Assembly (NCBI GenBank): GCA_016712505.1
Contig: JADJQY010000004.1
Location: forward strand, 1 to 64,000
Direction: 5' to 3'
Length of the DNA stretch: 64,000 nucleotides
From: Candidatus Eiseniibacteriota bacterium
GTDB taxonomy: Bacteria > Eisenbacteria > RBG-16-71-46 > CAIMUX01
The notes beneath the pieces were generated by a model. The model worked only from the letters and a program-made list of their open reading frames with translations, was not told where the DNA came from and did no database searches. The position numbers were made by a program, and so were the translations under genes. This document shows, in pieces, positions 8,778-17,993 of this stretch. How positions within the stretch are numbered: position 1 is the stretch's first letter; each line of letters opens with the position of its first letter.

Positions 8778-11563
8778 CAGTTCACTCCCAGTCGCGTCAT
8801 CGCGTTGTCGTAGTACATGAGGAGCTTCTCATCCTCTTGGAGCACGGCGTCTGGAAGCTTCTCGGCGACCTTGACGATCGTGCCGTAGTCGCGCTCCTGC
8901 CAGCAGGCCTTGAAGCCCACCCGAACTGCCTCGGTGCGGAAGACCTTGAGCTTGCGCTGCGTGCTGGCCTTGTACTCGTCGAACTCGCGGAGCAGCGACT
9001 TCTCTCGAACGGCCTCGCGCTCGGCCTGCTTGCTCGGGTCCGGCACGTACCAGCGGTCGCGCGCCTTCTCGACAAGCCGTGGGTCGTCCTTCTCGAGGTT
9101 GCGCAGGTCCTTGTAGTTCGACGAGAGGTAGCGGTGGATCTGGCTCGGCACCGGACCGCGGCCGCCGTAGTGGAGGAAGCTCTGCTCGAGGATGGTCTTC
9201 AGCTCGACCGTCTCCTCGTGCTTCGCCCATGCTTGGACCTCGCGCATGTACTGCGGCGTTAGGTCCTGGAAGCTCTGCGGCTTGTCCTGAAGTTGCTGCC
9301 GCACCCACTGGATGGCACTCGCCTCGTCGTTGACGAAGAGGCTGAGCTGGCGCAGTTCGCTGACGCTGGTGCGCTTGCGGTCGTACTCCGCCACCTGGTC
9401 GGGCAAGAAGTACATCGCGTCGCGCTCGGGGAAGCGCTGCGCGAGGCCCTGGAGGAACTCGGGACCCGACAGCGGCACGCTGATCCCCCGCTGCACGTGG
9501 AAGGCGATCATGCGGTCGAGGAGCGTCTGCGCCGTGCGCTCCGCGACGACTTCGCCTTCGCTGGCGCGCCCGACGAAGACCGGGACATTGCCGAGGTGCT
9601 CCTTCACGAAGGCCCAGGCGCCCTCCGCGGTCGCGTGACCGAGCTCGAAACGGTGGGTCAGAGCCTCCGTGGGCTTGTAGGCCGAGATGACGAGATCCTG
9701 CTTCACAGCCGAGCTGGTCACCTGGCGATACGACCCCTGCTTCTTGTCGAGGGTGCGCACGTCGGCGACGACGAATCCCGCGGTGCCCATCGCCTCTTGG
9801 ATCGCGCGCCAGATCCCGTTGCTCGAGTTGCTGAAGACGACGGTCATCCAGCGGCCAGGCTTGAGCACGCGGTGGTACTCCTCGAAGCAGCGGCGCATCA
9901 GCTCCTGATACTCGTGGACCCCCTTCTTCTTGGCCTGATCGACGATGGCCTCGTTGGCGGTGGCGGTCAACACTCCGTGCCAGGCTTCGACGAGGAGATT
10001 CAGGTCTGCGTAGTAGATGTTCTCGCCGAACGGCGGGTCGGTGAAGACATAGTCGATGCACTTGTCCGGGATCGGAATCGACGCGCAGTCACCCGTCTGC
10101 ACCATGGCCGAGGACGCCACAGCTGGCATGGGTGAGAACGCCTTCTCGAGCCGCCCAAGCTTCGTGGTCCGTCGCTCGGCGTCATGGAGTAAGTACCAAG
10201 GGCTAACTTCGGCGTGCTGCGATGCGATGTAGTAGACGCCATTGAGCGCGCGATTGACCTGCGAGAAGTGGGATGGACTATACCGGGTCAACACCGACAT
10301 CCCCCAGATTGCCTGCTCAGCGAACCACACCACCATCCGACGCGTGCCCATGTCGGCAATGCTGAACGCCTTGCGCCACAAGGCTGCCAGAGCGTGGGCA
10401 GCCCGGGGAAGGAACAGGTGGTGCGCTCGAGAGAAGCCCTTCGGCTCAAGGCGCGATCCATGGTACATGTCGGCGATCGGGAACGCGGCGCTCGGGACCT
10501 CGGCAGGGTATGGAAGTCCATCGACGCGATTGAGCACAGCACGGTCAGCGTCCGTGACCGGACGCTCGTGGGTCGCTGCGCCGACATTGTAGTTGATCCG
10601 GACGGGGCGCAGCTCGATGCGCTTCCAAGTCTCACCCGTGATGGGGTCGAGCCGGGTTTCGAAAGATCGTTCCAGTCTGTCCTTGTTCAGCTCCACGCCG
10701 CAGTGCGGGCAAGGAAACTCGCTCCTGGTCTTCTTGGTGTCTTCGTCGAGCGCTTCTGCTAGGAAGTTCACCTCGCCGGCACACTGCGGACAGGAGAAGA
10801 CTTCGCTCCACACCGTGAAGTTGATGCGACCCTTGGTCTTCCCGTCCGTGTGGACGCACTCGTACATCCAGCCGAGCTCATCCTCGAGTTCGCTCAGCAC
10901 GCGCTGTGCTTCCCGCTCGAAGCGCACCACGTCGAACGGAAGGTTGTATCCAGAGGCGATGAACGATGCCGCCGGCCCCAGGTCGTTCAGGACCACCTTT
11001 CGCGCGCCCCATTCGGGCTTGGCGTGTCCCGCAGCCTTCCACTCCGCCTCGAGCTGCTTCCGGTAGCTCGTCGGCGCTGTCCCACACCACTGCGCAGCGA
11101 GCCCCGTCATCCCCGAGCCGCAGAAGCCATCGAGGACGAGATCTCCGGGACGGGTGTAGTGCAGGATAGATGGGACGATCGCGAGGTGGGGAACCTTGGT
11201 GTGGTACCCGTGCGCCTTGTAGAGCTGATCGGTCTTGCCCGCGCTCACGTCCACGGCGAACGGCTCGCGTTCGTAGGCTTCTGTGGGGTCGTACGCCTTG
11301 CTGCTGGCACGGGCGAAGTCCTCAAGGAATGGATTGGGGCAGGCCGTGTAGTACGGCGGGTCCGACATCCGAAGGATCGCCTCGTCGCTCCCCTCAGGAA
11401 ACCCTGGCGTTGCGCGGAACGCGGGGTCTTGAAGCTTCTTGCGCAGTACGCCGAGGAAGTGCGCTCGCCGAGCATCATCGCTCTCGAAGGCCATTCCGAG
11501 GCACGCGACGGGACCGTCGTTCGTTGAAGGCTTCGCGAAGCCAAGATCTCGCTGATTACTCAT
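8777..11563 (-). CDS. pglXI: PglXI, BREX type 3 adenine-specific DNA methyltransferase
   Basis: 928 residues. The S-adenosylmethionine-binding motif I is DLVLDGFCGSGMTG (residues 141-154) and the catalytic motif IV is FTDPPFGENIYYADL (507-521), whose DPPF identifies an N6-adenine amino-methylase. An early DPPYYTACPNPF block is at 68-79. Two CxxC pairs (CPQC 258-261, CPHC 285-288) between the motifs form a predicted zinc knuckle, typical of the DUF1156-like/PglXI class. BREX methylases modify a non-palindromic host site to mark self DNA and are also needed for exclusion. The start overlaps the upstream HEPN-HATPase gene by ATGA, and the gene appears intact. Confidence 0.9.
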   Translation of the reverse strand: MSNQRDLGFAKPSTNDGPVACLGMAFESDDARRAHFLGVLRKKLQDPAFRATPGFPEGSDEAILRMSDPPYYTACPNPFLEDFARASSKAYDPTEAYEREPFAVDVSAGKTDQLYKAHGYHTKVPHLAIVPSILHYTRPGDLVLDGFCGSGMTGLAAQWCGTAPTSYRKQLEAEWKAAGHAKPEWGARKVVLNDLGPAASFIASGYNLPFDVVRFEREAQRVLSELEDELGWMYECVHTDGKTKGRINFTVWSEVFSCPQCAGEVNFLAEALDEDTKKTRSEFPCPHCGVELNKDRLERSFETRLDPITGETWKRIELRPVRINYNVGAATHERPVTDADRAVLNRVDGLPYPAEVPSAAFPIADMYHGSRLEPKGFSRAHHLFLPRAAHALAALWRKAFSIADMGTRRMVVWFAEQAIWGMSVLTRYSPSHFSQVNRALNGVYYIASQHAEVSPWYLLHDAERRTTKLGRLEKAFSPMPAVASSAMVQTGDCASIPIPDKCIDYVFTDPPFGENIYYADLNLLVEAWHGVLTATANEAIVDQAKKKGVHEYQELMRRCFEEYHRVLKPGRWMTVVFSNSSNGIWRAIQEAMGTAGFVVADVRTLDKKQGSYRQVTSSAVKQDLVISAYKPTEALTHRFELGHATAEGAWAFVKEHLGNVPVFVGRASEGEVVAERTAQTLLDRMIAFHVQRGISVPLSGPEFLQGLAQRFPERDAMYFLPDQVAEYDRKRTSVSELRQLSLFVNDEASAIQWVRQQLQDKPQSFQDLTPQYMREVQAWAKHEETVELKTILEQSFLHYGGRGPVPSQIHRYLSSNYKDLRNLEKDDPRLVEKARDRWYVPDPSKQAEREAVREKSLLREFDEYKASTQRKLKVFRTEAVRVGFKACWQERDYGTIVKVAEKLPDAVLQEDEKLLMYYDNAMTRLGVN

Positions 11564-13491
11564 CCCAGCTTCTCCCTGAGGTGCTGCGCGAGGCGAAAGT
11601 TGGCCTCGTCTTGTTCGACCACCCGCTGAAGCAGAAGAAAGTCAATTGCTTCCGCGACGTCTTCAGCGCTCATTGCGGTGGCTGACTCGATCACCGGGAT
11701 GGTTGCGCTTGCCACGCTCGCGACAGCATGCAGCACAGCCGCTTGTCGCTGCGTGAGGTGCACACCCACGAGAGTCTGCCAGTACGTGTCGACGTCGACC
11801 GCCTCTTCCGACCAGTCGAGGGTCAGCGCGAAGGAGTTGGCGTCCTTGTCACTCTCGAATGTAGGTGCCCGTCGGCGCGCCTGCTGGCAGGCGCGATGAA
11901 GTGCCCGGATGCCGGAGCCCGAGATCTCCGCGAAGCCGATGAGTCGCAGCGCCCTGGCGATAAGGGGATTGCGCGACTGGCTCTTGCCGCCGTCGAGCAG
12001 CTTGTCGGTCGGCACCAACGAGTAACCCGTGTTGAATACAGTCACTCGGTCTGGATAGAGCTCGATCTGCGCCGCAGCGGTCGAGTCACGATAGTCCTGA
12101 TGAATCGTCTGGTTGACGAATATCTCACGAAGCGTGAGGTAGTCGATCGTTCCCTCGGTTCGGCTCAAGTCATCGGGGTCCACATCCTTCATCCCGGTGT
12201 GCTCTGCGAAGAAGCGAACCGCCCGCTTCAGAGCTTCGATAAGGTTCGCGGATTCAACCGTGTCCCTCTTGTCTTTGACAGGCCGCATCGACTGGGGATC
12301 GATGACCCGCAGATCCAGCACGTCGCGCTGTAGGCGGGACCGAACATCCGCAGGACGTCCGAACAGGAGAGTCAGTTGGCGGAGCTCGTCGGGCTCGACG
12401 TGGTATCGACCGTCGAGCAGTCGCTCGCGGATGAGCGCGTGTGGGTCTGGCGCATCGCGATCAAGGCGTTGCGCGTACCACCGAAGGGTCGTGGCATCGA
12501 AGATGTTCCAGTCGACCGTGCCATCCTGACGGCGTCCACCTTCTTCGATTCGTTCTCGGATGTCCGCCCACTCCTGCGCAAGGTGTCGCCCGTCGGCGAG
12601 AAGCACGGTGTCGAATGTCCTCGAGATCACGCCACCGAAGAAGTCTCGTAGCGCGTCCGCATGAGGGGCGGCCCCGTCCTGCTTCGTCCCGTCGATAGTG
12701 CAGTAGACGACCTTGTTCTCTTCGACGCCATCCAGGAACAAGAGCGATAGGTTCCTTCGCTTCTCGTCGATTCCCCAGAGAATCCATGGCGGAAGCTGAA
12801 CGCAGGACTCGCCGACAGCGACGTAGGGCACACGAAGGTTCTCGATGCTCGAGTCGCGTTGGACAACCGCGAAGGTGGGCGCGGGGTCCAGCGACTCTCC
12901 CATGAGCAGCAGCCGACGCAGAACGAAGACGCCGTCCTTCTTCACCCACTCCTGTTGTTCGACGACGAAGAGCGGCAGAGCGAGGAGAGCCTCTGCGCCG
13001 ACGAGCGCATGAAGAAGTGCGACCAGGGGCCGGTCATCAGCCTCGACGAGGCCCGCCCTGGTTTCGTCGAGCGTCGCAAGCTCATGGCCAAGACGGTTGC
13101 GCAAGGTCAGGAGTTGGGAGAGCGCTTCGTTCGTTGCACCGCTGCCCTTCTCCTTCTTGCTGACCCTGAAGGAGTAGCGAAGCAGCTGCTGGGCTGGATG
13201 CTGGCCGCGCGCCGCAGTGATCTCCTGCACCGTAGTCAGGAAGTGGCCGAAGGAGAGGTTGCCGCTCAGCTCGCTGAGCTTGGCCTCGGCGTCATCGTCC
13301 CGCGACGCGAAGGAGGCCACCGCCACCGCCGCGAGATAGCGGGTGAGCACCTCGGCCGCCTTGAGGCAGGCGTTGACGCGCTCCGCAGCCGTCCGCGCAC
13401 GCAGGACCCGCCCGCAGGCGATGGCAACCGGCGTCGGGTAGATGAGGCTGCCGCGGCGCAGCGGCCACTGTTCGGCGGCGGTCTCGGTCAT
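11560..13491 (-). CDS. HEPN-like / HATPase_c_4 protein inserted in the BREX operon
   Basis: 643 residues. ATG 13491 (MTETAAEQWPLRRG) lies one base after the brxC stop; an upstream extension would fall inside brxC with a low-complexity translation. The N-terminal 160 residues are helical and contain LRNRLGH (R131-N-x3-H136), which fits the R-N-x3-H signature of HEPN RNases. Residues 450-545 match the C-terminal GHKL-like HATPase_c_4 module: REIFVNQTIHQDY (N460, H464, D466), YPDRVTVFNTG and RNPLIARALRLIGFAEISGSGI. The C-terminal 70 residues look like a winged helix (LTQRQAAVLHAVAS). This fusion is not a core BREX component. Its position in an unbroken chain of overlaps suggests a sensor-effector or regulator working with BREX. 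Confidence 0.72.
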   Translation of the reverse strand: MTETAAEQWPLRRGSLIYPTPVAIACGRVLRARTAAERVNACLKAAEVLTRYLAAVAVASFASRDDDAEAKLSELSGNLSFGHFLTTVQEITAARGQHPAQQLLRYSFRVSKKEKGSGATNEALSQLLTLRNRLGHELATLDETRAGLVEADDRPLVALLHALVGAEALLALPLFVVEQQEWVKKDGVFVLRRLLLMGESLDPAPTFAVVQRDSSIENLRVPYVAVGESCVQLPPWILWGIDEKRRNLSLLFLDGVEENKVVYCTIDGTKQDGAAPHADALRDFFGGVISRTFDTVLLADGRHLAQEWADIRERIEEGGRRQDGTVDWNIFDATTLRWYAQRLDRDAPDPHALIRERLLDGRYHVEPDELRQLTLLFGRPADVRSRLQRDVLDLRVIDPQSMRPVKDKRDTVESANLIEALKRAVRFFAEHTGMKDVDPDDLSRTEGTIDYLTLREIFVNQTIHQDYRDSTAAAQIELYPDRVTVFNTGYSLVPTDKLLDGGKSQSRNPLIARALRLIGFAEISGSGIRALHRACQQARRRAPTFESDKDANSFALTLDWSEEAVDVDTYWQTLVGVHLTQRQAAVLHAVASVASATIPVIESATAMSAEDVAEAIDFLLLQRVVEQDEANFRLAQHLREKLG

Positions 13492-13492
13492 C

Positions 13493-16400
13493 TCAGCGCT
13501 CCACGACAACGCGTACGCGGGTGGCGTCCTTGCCCTTGGTGAGGTCGGCGACGAAGGCGTCGAAGCGCTCTTTGAGCTCGCCGACCGTGCACGGGACGCC
13601 ACCGTCGGTGAGCGCGGAGCGGAGCCGCGCCTCGGTGAGCACGACCTTCTCGAGCCCGCTCAGGATCTCCTGCAGCGCCTTCACGAACGCGGGGCTCACC
13701 GGGTCGGGCAGGCTCTTGCTCTTCAGGAAGGCCTCGACGGCGTCACGGCCTTCGCCCGCGCCGAGGAGCTCGATGTTGCCGGCCACCGTCGGGTCCTGGA
13801 GGTTGCCGAGGAGCGTGTTCGTCCAGCTCTGCAGCATGTCGTCGAGCTCGGCGTCGAGCTGACCGATCCGGTCGCCCGCCTTCGTCCCGGCGAAGGGCTC
13901 CTCGACGGGACGGAACGCGCAATGCGGGCAGATGGGATCGGCGTCGAGGTCCTGCTTCGTGAGGCTGAAGCAGGTCTTCAGGCCGAAGAGCGTGTTCTGG
14001 AAGTCGCGCAGCTGCTGGGTCGGCATCATCTCGACCGTCGAGATCTGCTGGAGCTGCTTGAGGCGCGGGTCCTGCCCCAGCCGAGCCTTGCGCTGGTCGT
14101 CGGTGGCCCCGAGGCGGGCCTGTACGTGGCGCTGCAGGTAGGCGTCCTGGTAGGCCGTCTTGAGCTCCGCCAGGGCCTGGCCGAGCGCTCGCTGGAAGCC
14201 CGAGTCGGCGCGGTGCTTCGGGCTCGTGATCTTGGCCATCAGCTCGCCGCGGCGCTCCCGCATCTGGTCCACCCAGGGGTGGCCGGCTTGGAGCACCGCC
14301 TCCGCCTTGCCCAGGTACGAGGTCGTGGGCCCGACCTGCTGCACCAGCTCGCCGAGCTCCTCGACCTCGCGCACGAGCGCGAGCCCGGGCCGCTGCGCCT
14401 GGATAGCCGCGACGTCGTGCGGGAAGCTCTTGAGCTTGCCGGCGGTGTTGAAGGCCTGGAGCGACTCGAGGAAGCGCTTCAGGTCGCCGAGGCGCTGCCG
14501 CCACTCGGTCTGCTCCTGCTCCGAGAGGATGGGCTTGCCCCACAGCACCATGTCGGCGACGTGGGCGTGGGCGAGCACCGCCTTGTTGACGAACTCGGCG
14601 ACCTTGGCCTGCAGCTGGGTCACCGCGTCGTCGCGCTTGGCCGGGTTGACGATCAGCCCCTTGGGCACGCCGAGCAGGTCGAAGAGCTCCTGGAGCGCGC
14701 CGAGCGGAAGATCGCGCGGGCGCTCGATGTGCTTGAACTGCGCGACGTCGTTCACCGAGAGCTTCGCGAACTGGTCGATGGCGCCGGCGTCGATCTTCTT
14801 CCCGGTGATGCTCAGGACGACGTCGCCACTGTGGACCAGCCCGGCCAGGACCACGGCGAGGAACTCCGGCTCGAGCCGGAAGCGGTTCCAGTAGTCGCCC
14901 CCGGCCTGCTCCTGAACGAGCTCGGAGCGGTTGAGCACCTGGCCTTCGCCCTTGGCGCCCAGCTGCTCGATGATGTGCTTCGCGTAGCGAGACTCACGCG
15001 GCCGGAGCTGGTCGCCATCGAGCATCTCGAGCGCGTCGAGAACGGCGGCGCCGAGCTTGCTCTTCACGCTCCCGGCGATCCAGCGCAGGGCGTCCTGCGC
15101 CGCCTGCCCACGGTTCGCGCGGGTGATGGGCGTGTCGAAGATCGGGTAGTCGGGCGCGGTGTCGGTGAAGTGGGTGGACAACGACACCGCCGCCGCGACG
15201 TCGACGTAGTCCCGGACGCCGCCGCGCGATGGGGCGCGAGCGAAGAGCGTCTGGAGAAGCTCGCCCAGGCTTCGGGCCTTGCTCTGGTACGTGACCTCGT
15301 AGACGGTGGTCAGCTTCTCCTGCAGCCAGCGGGTCATCGTCCGCAGGTGCTCGAGCGCCTTGTCGTCGTAGATCTTCTTGTTGCTGCCCGAGGCGGTGGC
15401 CGAGAGCTCGCGCGCGCCGGCGTAGAGCTTGAGCGCGCGGTCGAACTCCTCGTCCCGGTGCGTCAGCCGGAAGAAGACTTCGTCGGGCTTGCGCTCGTCC
15501 TTGAAGTACGGCGCTTCGAACGGCTGGATGAAGTAGATGTAGAAGTCGCGCGGCGGCTGAGCGGTGGACCGCTCGTTGGGAGCGCCGAAGAAGAGATAGC
15601 CGCTGCGGCCCGCCTTGCGCTCGCGCCACTCGAGCTCGTGCTCCCAGATGCGGTAGCCGGAGACGTAGGGCGGCGCCTCCGGGTCCTCGAGCACGACGCG
15701 GCGCAGACCATCGAAGTAGTAGCGATCGAGCTGGGAGTCGCTCAGCGACTCCGCCCGCTTGTCGATGAGCGAGTCGAAGTCGATGTCCTTCTTGAGGTCG
15801 AGGTAGTACTGGCCGTTCTCTCGGTTGAACGAGAGGAACTGCCCGCTGACGGTCTTCACGATCTCGCGGAGCACGGTCTCGACGACGGTCTTGAGGAACT
15901 CCGCGTCGCGCTCCGGCAACGGCATGAGCACGCAGAGGTCGTCGCGCAGCTCCTCGGCGGTCGCGCCGATGGGGGCGAAGATGTCGCTGGTCGTCAGGCG
16001 GTGGACCGAGAGCGCATGGATGATGCGCAGCGCAGCCGGACGGTACTGGGGCCGCGTGAAGGCCTGCTGGATGCGCGCTTCGAGGACGTCGGCCTTCTCG
16101 ATGACTTCGCGGATCTCCGGCACCGAGCGAAACGACGGATTGTCCTTAAGGTTCTGCCAGTACGAGTCGTAGGCGATGAGGCCCGGCTCGTCGGCGGGCA
16201 CGGTCTCGCTGAGCATCCGGCGGATGGCGGCGCTCAACGTCTTGAGGACCTCGCGCTTCTCCGCGACGTACACCCGCTCGAAGGTGTCGAGGTAGGCAGG
16301 GTGCACGGGGAAGAGGCGGACGAACTCGTCCATCCGCTCGTTCATCGAGCCGTAGAGCGGCGCGAACTTGGTCAGGTGCTCGCGCACCAGCGCCTGCTGC

Positions 16401-17191
16401 TTCGCGTCCTTCTTGAGGAGCCGCTCGGCGACGACGTGCGCGACGTCCTCGCGAGCGATGCGCATCTGCTCGAAGCGGTCCTTGACTCGCCGGAGGCTGT
16501 CAGCGGCGAACTGGAAGCGCGGGTTGTCGAAGAGGCTCTCCTGGACACCGGCGATGAAGCGGAAGCGCGAGCCCTTGGCGAACTCTCCGACCGCGCGGAG
16601 GAAGTTCAGGTTGCGCATCAGCTCCTGCTCCCGGTTGGAGCGGAGGTAGTCGAGCAGCTCGTCGAGGACGAAGAGCAGCCCCTTGTCGGGGAACTTGGCC
16701 GTGAACGCCGCCATCATGGAGGCGAACACGTCCTTGTGGTTCTTGACCTGGTCCTCGGGCGGCACCTCGAAGTGCACGCCGTGTTCCGACAGCTGGTCCT
16801 GGAGCGTCTCCATGACGAACTGCCGCAGCGGCATCGACGAGTTGATCTCGGCGCGGACAACGAAGAAACGCCCGGCGATGAGCGAGGCCTTGTCGGCCAC
16901 CGCGGGATTGGTGAGCGCGCCCGCGAGCTCGGCGTGCTCCGCGACGGCGGAGATGACGGCCATGAGGTGCGACTTACCGGTGCCGTAGTTGCCGACGACG
17001 AGGAGGCCCTTGTTGTCGGCCGGGGTCTCGAACTGGAGCTGCGGGAACACCAGGTCCGCGAGCTGCTCGCCCATCCGGTTGGAGATGACGAAGGTCTCGA
17101 CGAGGCGACGAGCACTGGCCGCGCGGTCGGCTTCGCGGAGCTGAACGACGGTCTCGATGGGGTCGAACTGGATGAGGTCCGCGTAGTTCAT
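13493..17191 (-). CDS. brxC: BrxC-like large ATPase (DUF6079), BREX
   Basis: 1232 residues, the largest gene of the operon. An N-terminal AAA+ domain has Walker A GNYGTGKSH (67-75) and Walker B LLFVLDELLDYL (172-183). A CPHC pair with its neighbourhood near residue 1087 (DADPICPHCAFRP) suggests a small zinc-binding element, and the long C-terminal half is rich in predicted helices. In BREX, BrxC/PglY is the ATPase that acts with PglX and PglZ. The start ATG overlaps a TGA stop in the natural brxF frame (ATGA), which supports translational coupling. The antisense strand is also open over the whole length, but that is a codon-bias shadow. Confidence 0.9.
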   Translation of the reverse strand: MNYADLIQFDPIETVVQLREADRAASARRLVETFVISNRMGEQLADLVFPQLQFETPADNKGLLVVGNYGTGKSHLMAVISAVAEHAELAGALTNPAVADKASLIAGRFFVVRAEINSSMPLRQFVMETLQDQLSEHGVHFEVPPEDQVKNHKDVFASMMAAFTAKFPDKGLLFVLDELLDYLRSNREQELMRNLNFLRAVGEFAKGSRFRFIAGVQESLFDNPRFQFAADSLRRVKDRFEQMRIAREDVAHVVAERLLKKDAKQQALVREHLTKFAPLYGSMNERMDEFVRLFPVHPAYLDTFERVYVAEKREVLKTLSAAIRRMLSETVPADEPGLIAYDSYWQNLKDNPSFRSVPEIREVIEKADVLEARIQQAFTRPQYRPAALRIIHALSVHRLTTSDIFAPIGATAEELRDDLCVLMPLPERDAEFLKTVVETVLREIVKTVSGQFLSFNRENGQYYLDLKKDIDFDSLIDKRAESLSDSQLDRYYFDGLRRVVLEDPEAPPYVSGYRIWEHELEWRERKAGRSGYLFFGAPNERSTAQPPRDFYIYFIQPFEAPYFKDERKPDEVFFRLTHRDEEFDRALKLYAGARELSATASGSNKKIYDDKALEHLRTMTRWLQEKLTTVYEVTYQSKARSLGELLQTLFARAPSRGGVRDYVDVAAAVSLSTHFTDTAPDYPIFDTPITRANRGQAAQDALRWIAGSVKSKLGAAVLDALEMLDGDQLRPRESRYAKHIIEQLGAKGEGQVLNRSELVQEQAGGDYWNRFRLEPEFLAVVLAGLVHSGDVVLSITGKKIDAGAIDQFAKLSVNDVAQFKHIERPRDLPLGALQELFDLLGVPKGLIVNPAKRDDAVTQLQAKVAEFVNKAVLAHAHVADMVLWGKPILSEQEQTEWRQRLGDLKRFLESLQAFNTAGKLKSFPHDVAAIQAQRPGLALVREVEELGELVQQVGPTTSYLGKAEAVLQAGHPWVDQMRERRGELMAKITSPKHRADSGFQRALGQALAELKTAYQDAYLQRHVQARLGATDDQRKARLGQDPRLKQLQQISTVEMMPTQQLRDFQNTLFGLKTCFSLTKQDLDADPICPHCAFRPVEEPFAGTKAGDRIGQLDAELDDMLQSWTNTLLGNLQDPTVAGNIELLGAGEGRDAVEAFLKSKSLPDPVSPAFVKALQEILSGLEKVVLTEARLRSALTDGGVPCTVGELKERFDAFVADLTKGKDATRVRVVVER

Positions 17192-17702
17192 GCCGAGTGC
17201 TCCTGGGCCGACGTCGCCCCCTGGTGGTGGGGATACACACAGTCAACACGACGAGTGCCTGAGACTCCTCGAAGCGACGATACTCAGGGTGGTCGGGAAC
17301 GGCGTACGTCAGAGAGGTACCGTGGTGCTTGCCACGCCATGTCGCGACGACTGTTCGGTTGCGCGAGATCGCCTGGAGCAGCCTCAGCGGGTCTTGCTGG
17401 AGATCGGGCTGGAACAGCATCTCGATATTGTCGAGAAGCACGATGTCGCCGCGTTGGCCCTGAATGATGTCGTCCACGATCGTCGCGACGCGAAGTGCAC
17501 GTTGCTTTACCGATAGCTCGAGTAGCCTCTCGGAGAGCGCCAGGTTGATGTTTATCAACGGCCAGCCGCGCTCATGCTGCAAGATGTGCAGCGCATTGGT
17601 CTTACCGGACCGCGGCGGCCCTGCGACGAGGACCAACCGATGGTAGAGCTTACTTGCCTGCTCTACCCGCTCTGAGATCAGGTCTGCGAGAGGGGGCGCC
17701 AT
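17188..17702 (-). CDS. brxF: BrxF, BREX type 3 P-loop ATPase (3' frameshift)
   Basis: About 170 residues after repair. Walker A VAGPPRSGKT (26-35) and Walker B GDIVLLDNIEMLF (85-97) identify the small P-loop protein BrxF that is specific to type 3 BREX. The observed frame continues past the expected end into brxC for another 70 arginine-rich codons. If one base is added near 17250 the tail becomes DCVYPHHQGATSAQEHSA and stops at a TGA that overlaps the brxC start as ATGA, exactly as at other junctions of the operon. I therefore take 17188 as the natural end. An AAGGAG ribosome site lies about 10 bases upstream of ATG 17702. Confidence 0.83.
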
Positions 17703-17929
17703 CAGCTTGGTTCTCCTTCATCTCGGTCGGGTTCCACAGGCGCGGCTCCGCCGGGGCGCACCCACTTCTCGACGTCTGCATACTTGAGTTTCCCAAACCG
17801 CACGGTCCGACGAGCGGGCAAGCATCTCGACGAGACCCGCGCGTAGCCAGCGTACCGGCATCCTGGCCCTGACGGGCTGCCAATCAGGACGGGCCGAGCG
17901 CCCTTCGGGCTGCAGTGAGCCGTCTCCAA
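17702..17929 (-). CDS. Possible small HTH/excisionase-like protein upstream of brxF
   Basis: 75 codons from a TTG. The C-terminal part RTVRFGKLKYADVEKWVR resembles the end of MerR/excisionase-type DNA-binding domains (rfrxxdvekwl), and the stop shares one base with the brxF start (TGATG), the same junction style as elsewhere in the operon. The N-terminal half has weak coding character and other frames are equally open, so the true start, or a frameshift around 17830-17870, is uncertain. If real it would be a small regulator or DNA-binding accessory of the BREX operon. Confidence 0.35.
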   Translation of the reverse strand: METAHCSPKGARPVLIGSPSGPGCRYAGYARVSSRCLPARRTVRFGKLKYADVEKWVRPGGAAPVEPDRDEGEPS

Positions 17930-17993
17930 CTAGCCTCGCGCCCGAATCAGGTCGAATCGAAAGACCTCCCACGCGCGGGCCTGCGACACTCGC

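Noticed and set aside
13442..17467. Plus-strand open frame of more than 1300 codons opposite brxC
   Set aside because: Its translation is dominated by Glu/Leu/Arg/Val repeats produced by the complement of high-GC codons; the minus strand encodes BrxC with clear Walker motifs.
1749..17702. DISARM or type 1 BREX as alternative label for the defence locus
   Set aside because: BrxF and PglXI with CxxC knuckles, the SNF2-type BrxHII and lack of brxB and brxL fit type 3 BREX; DISARM lacks pglZ.
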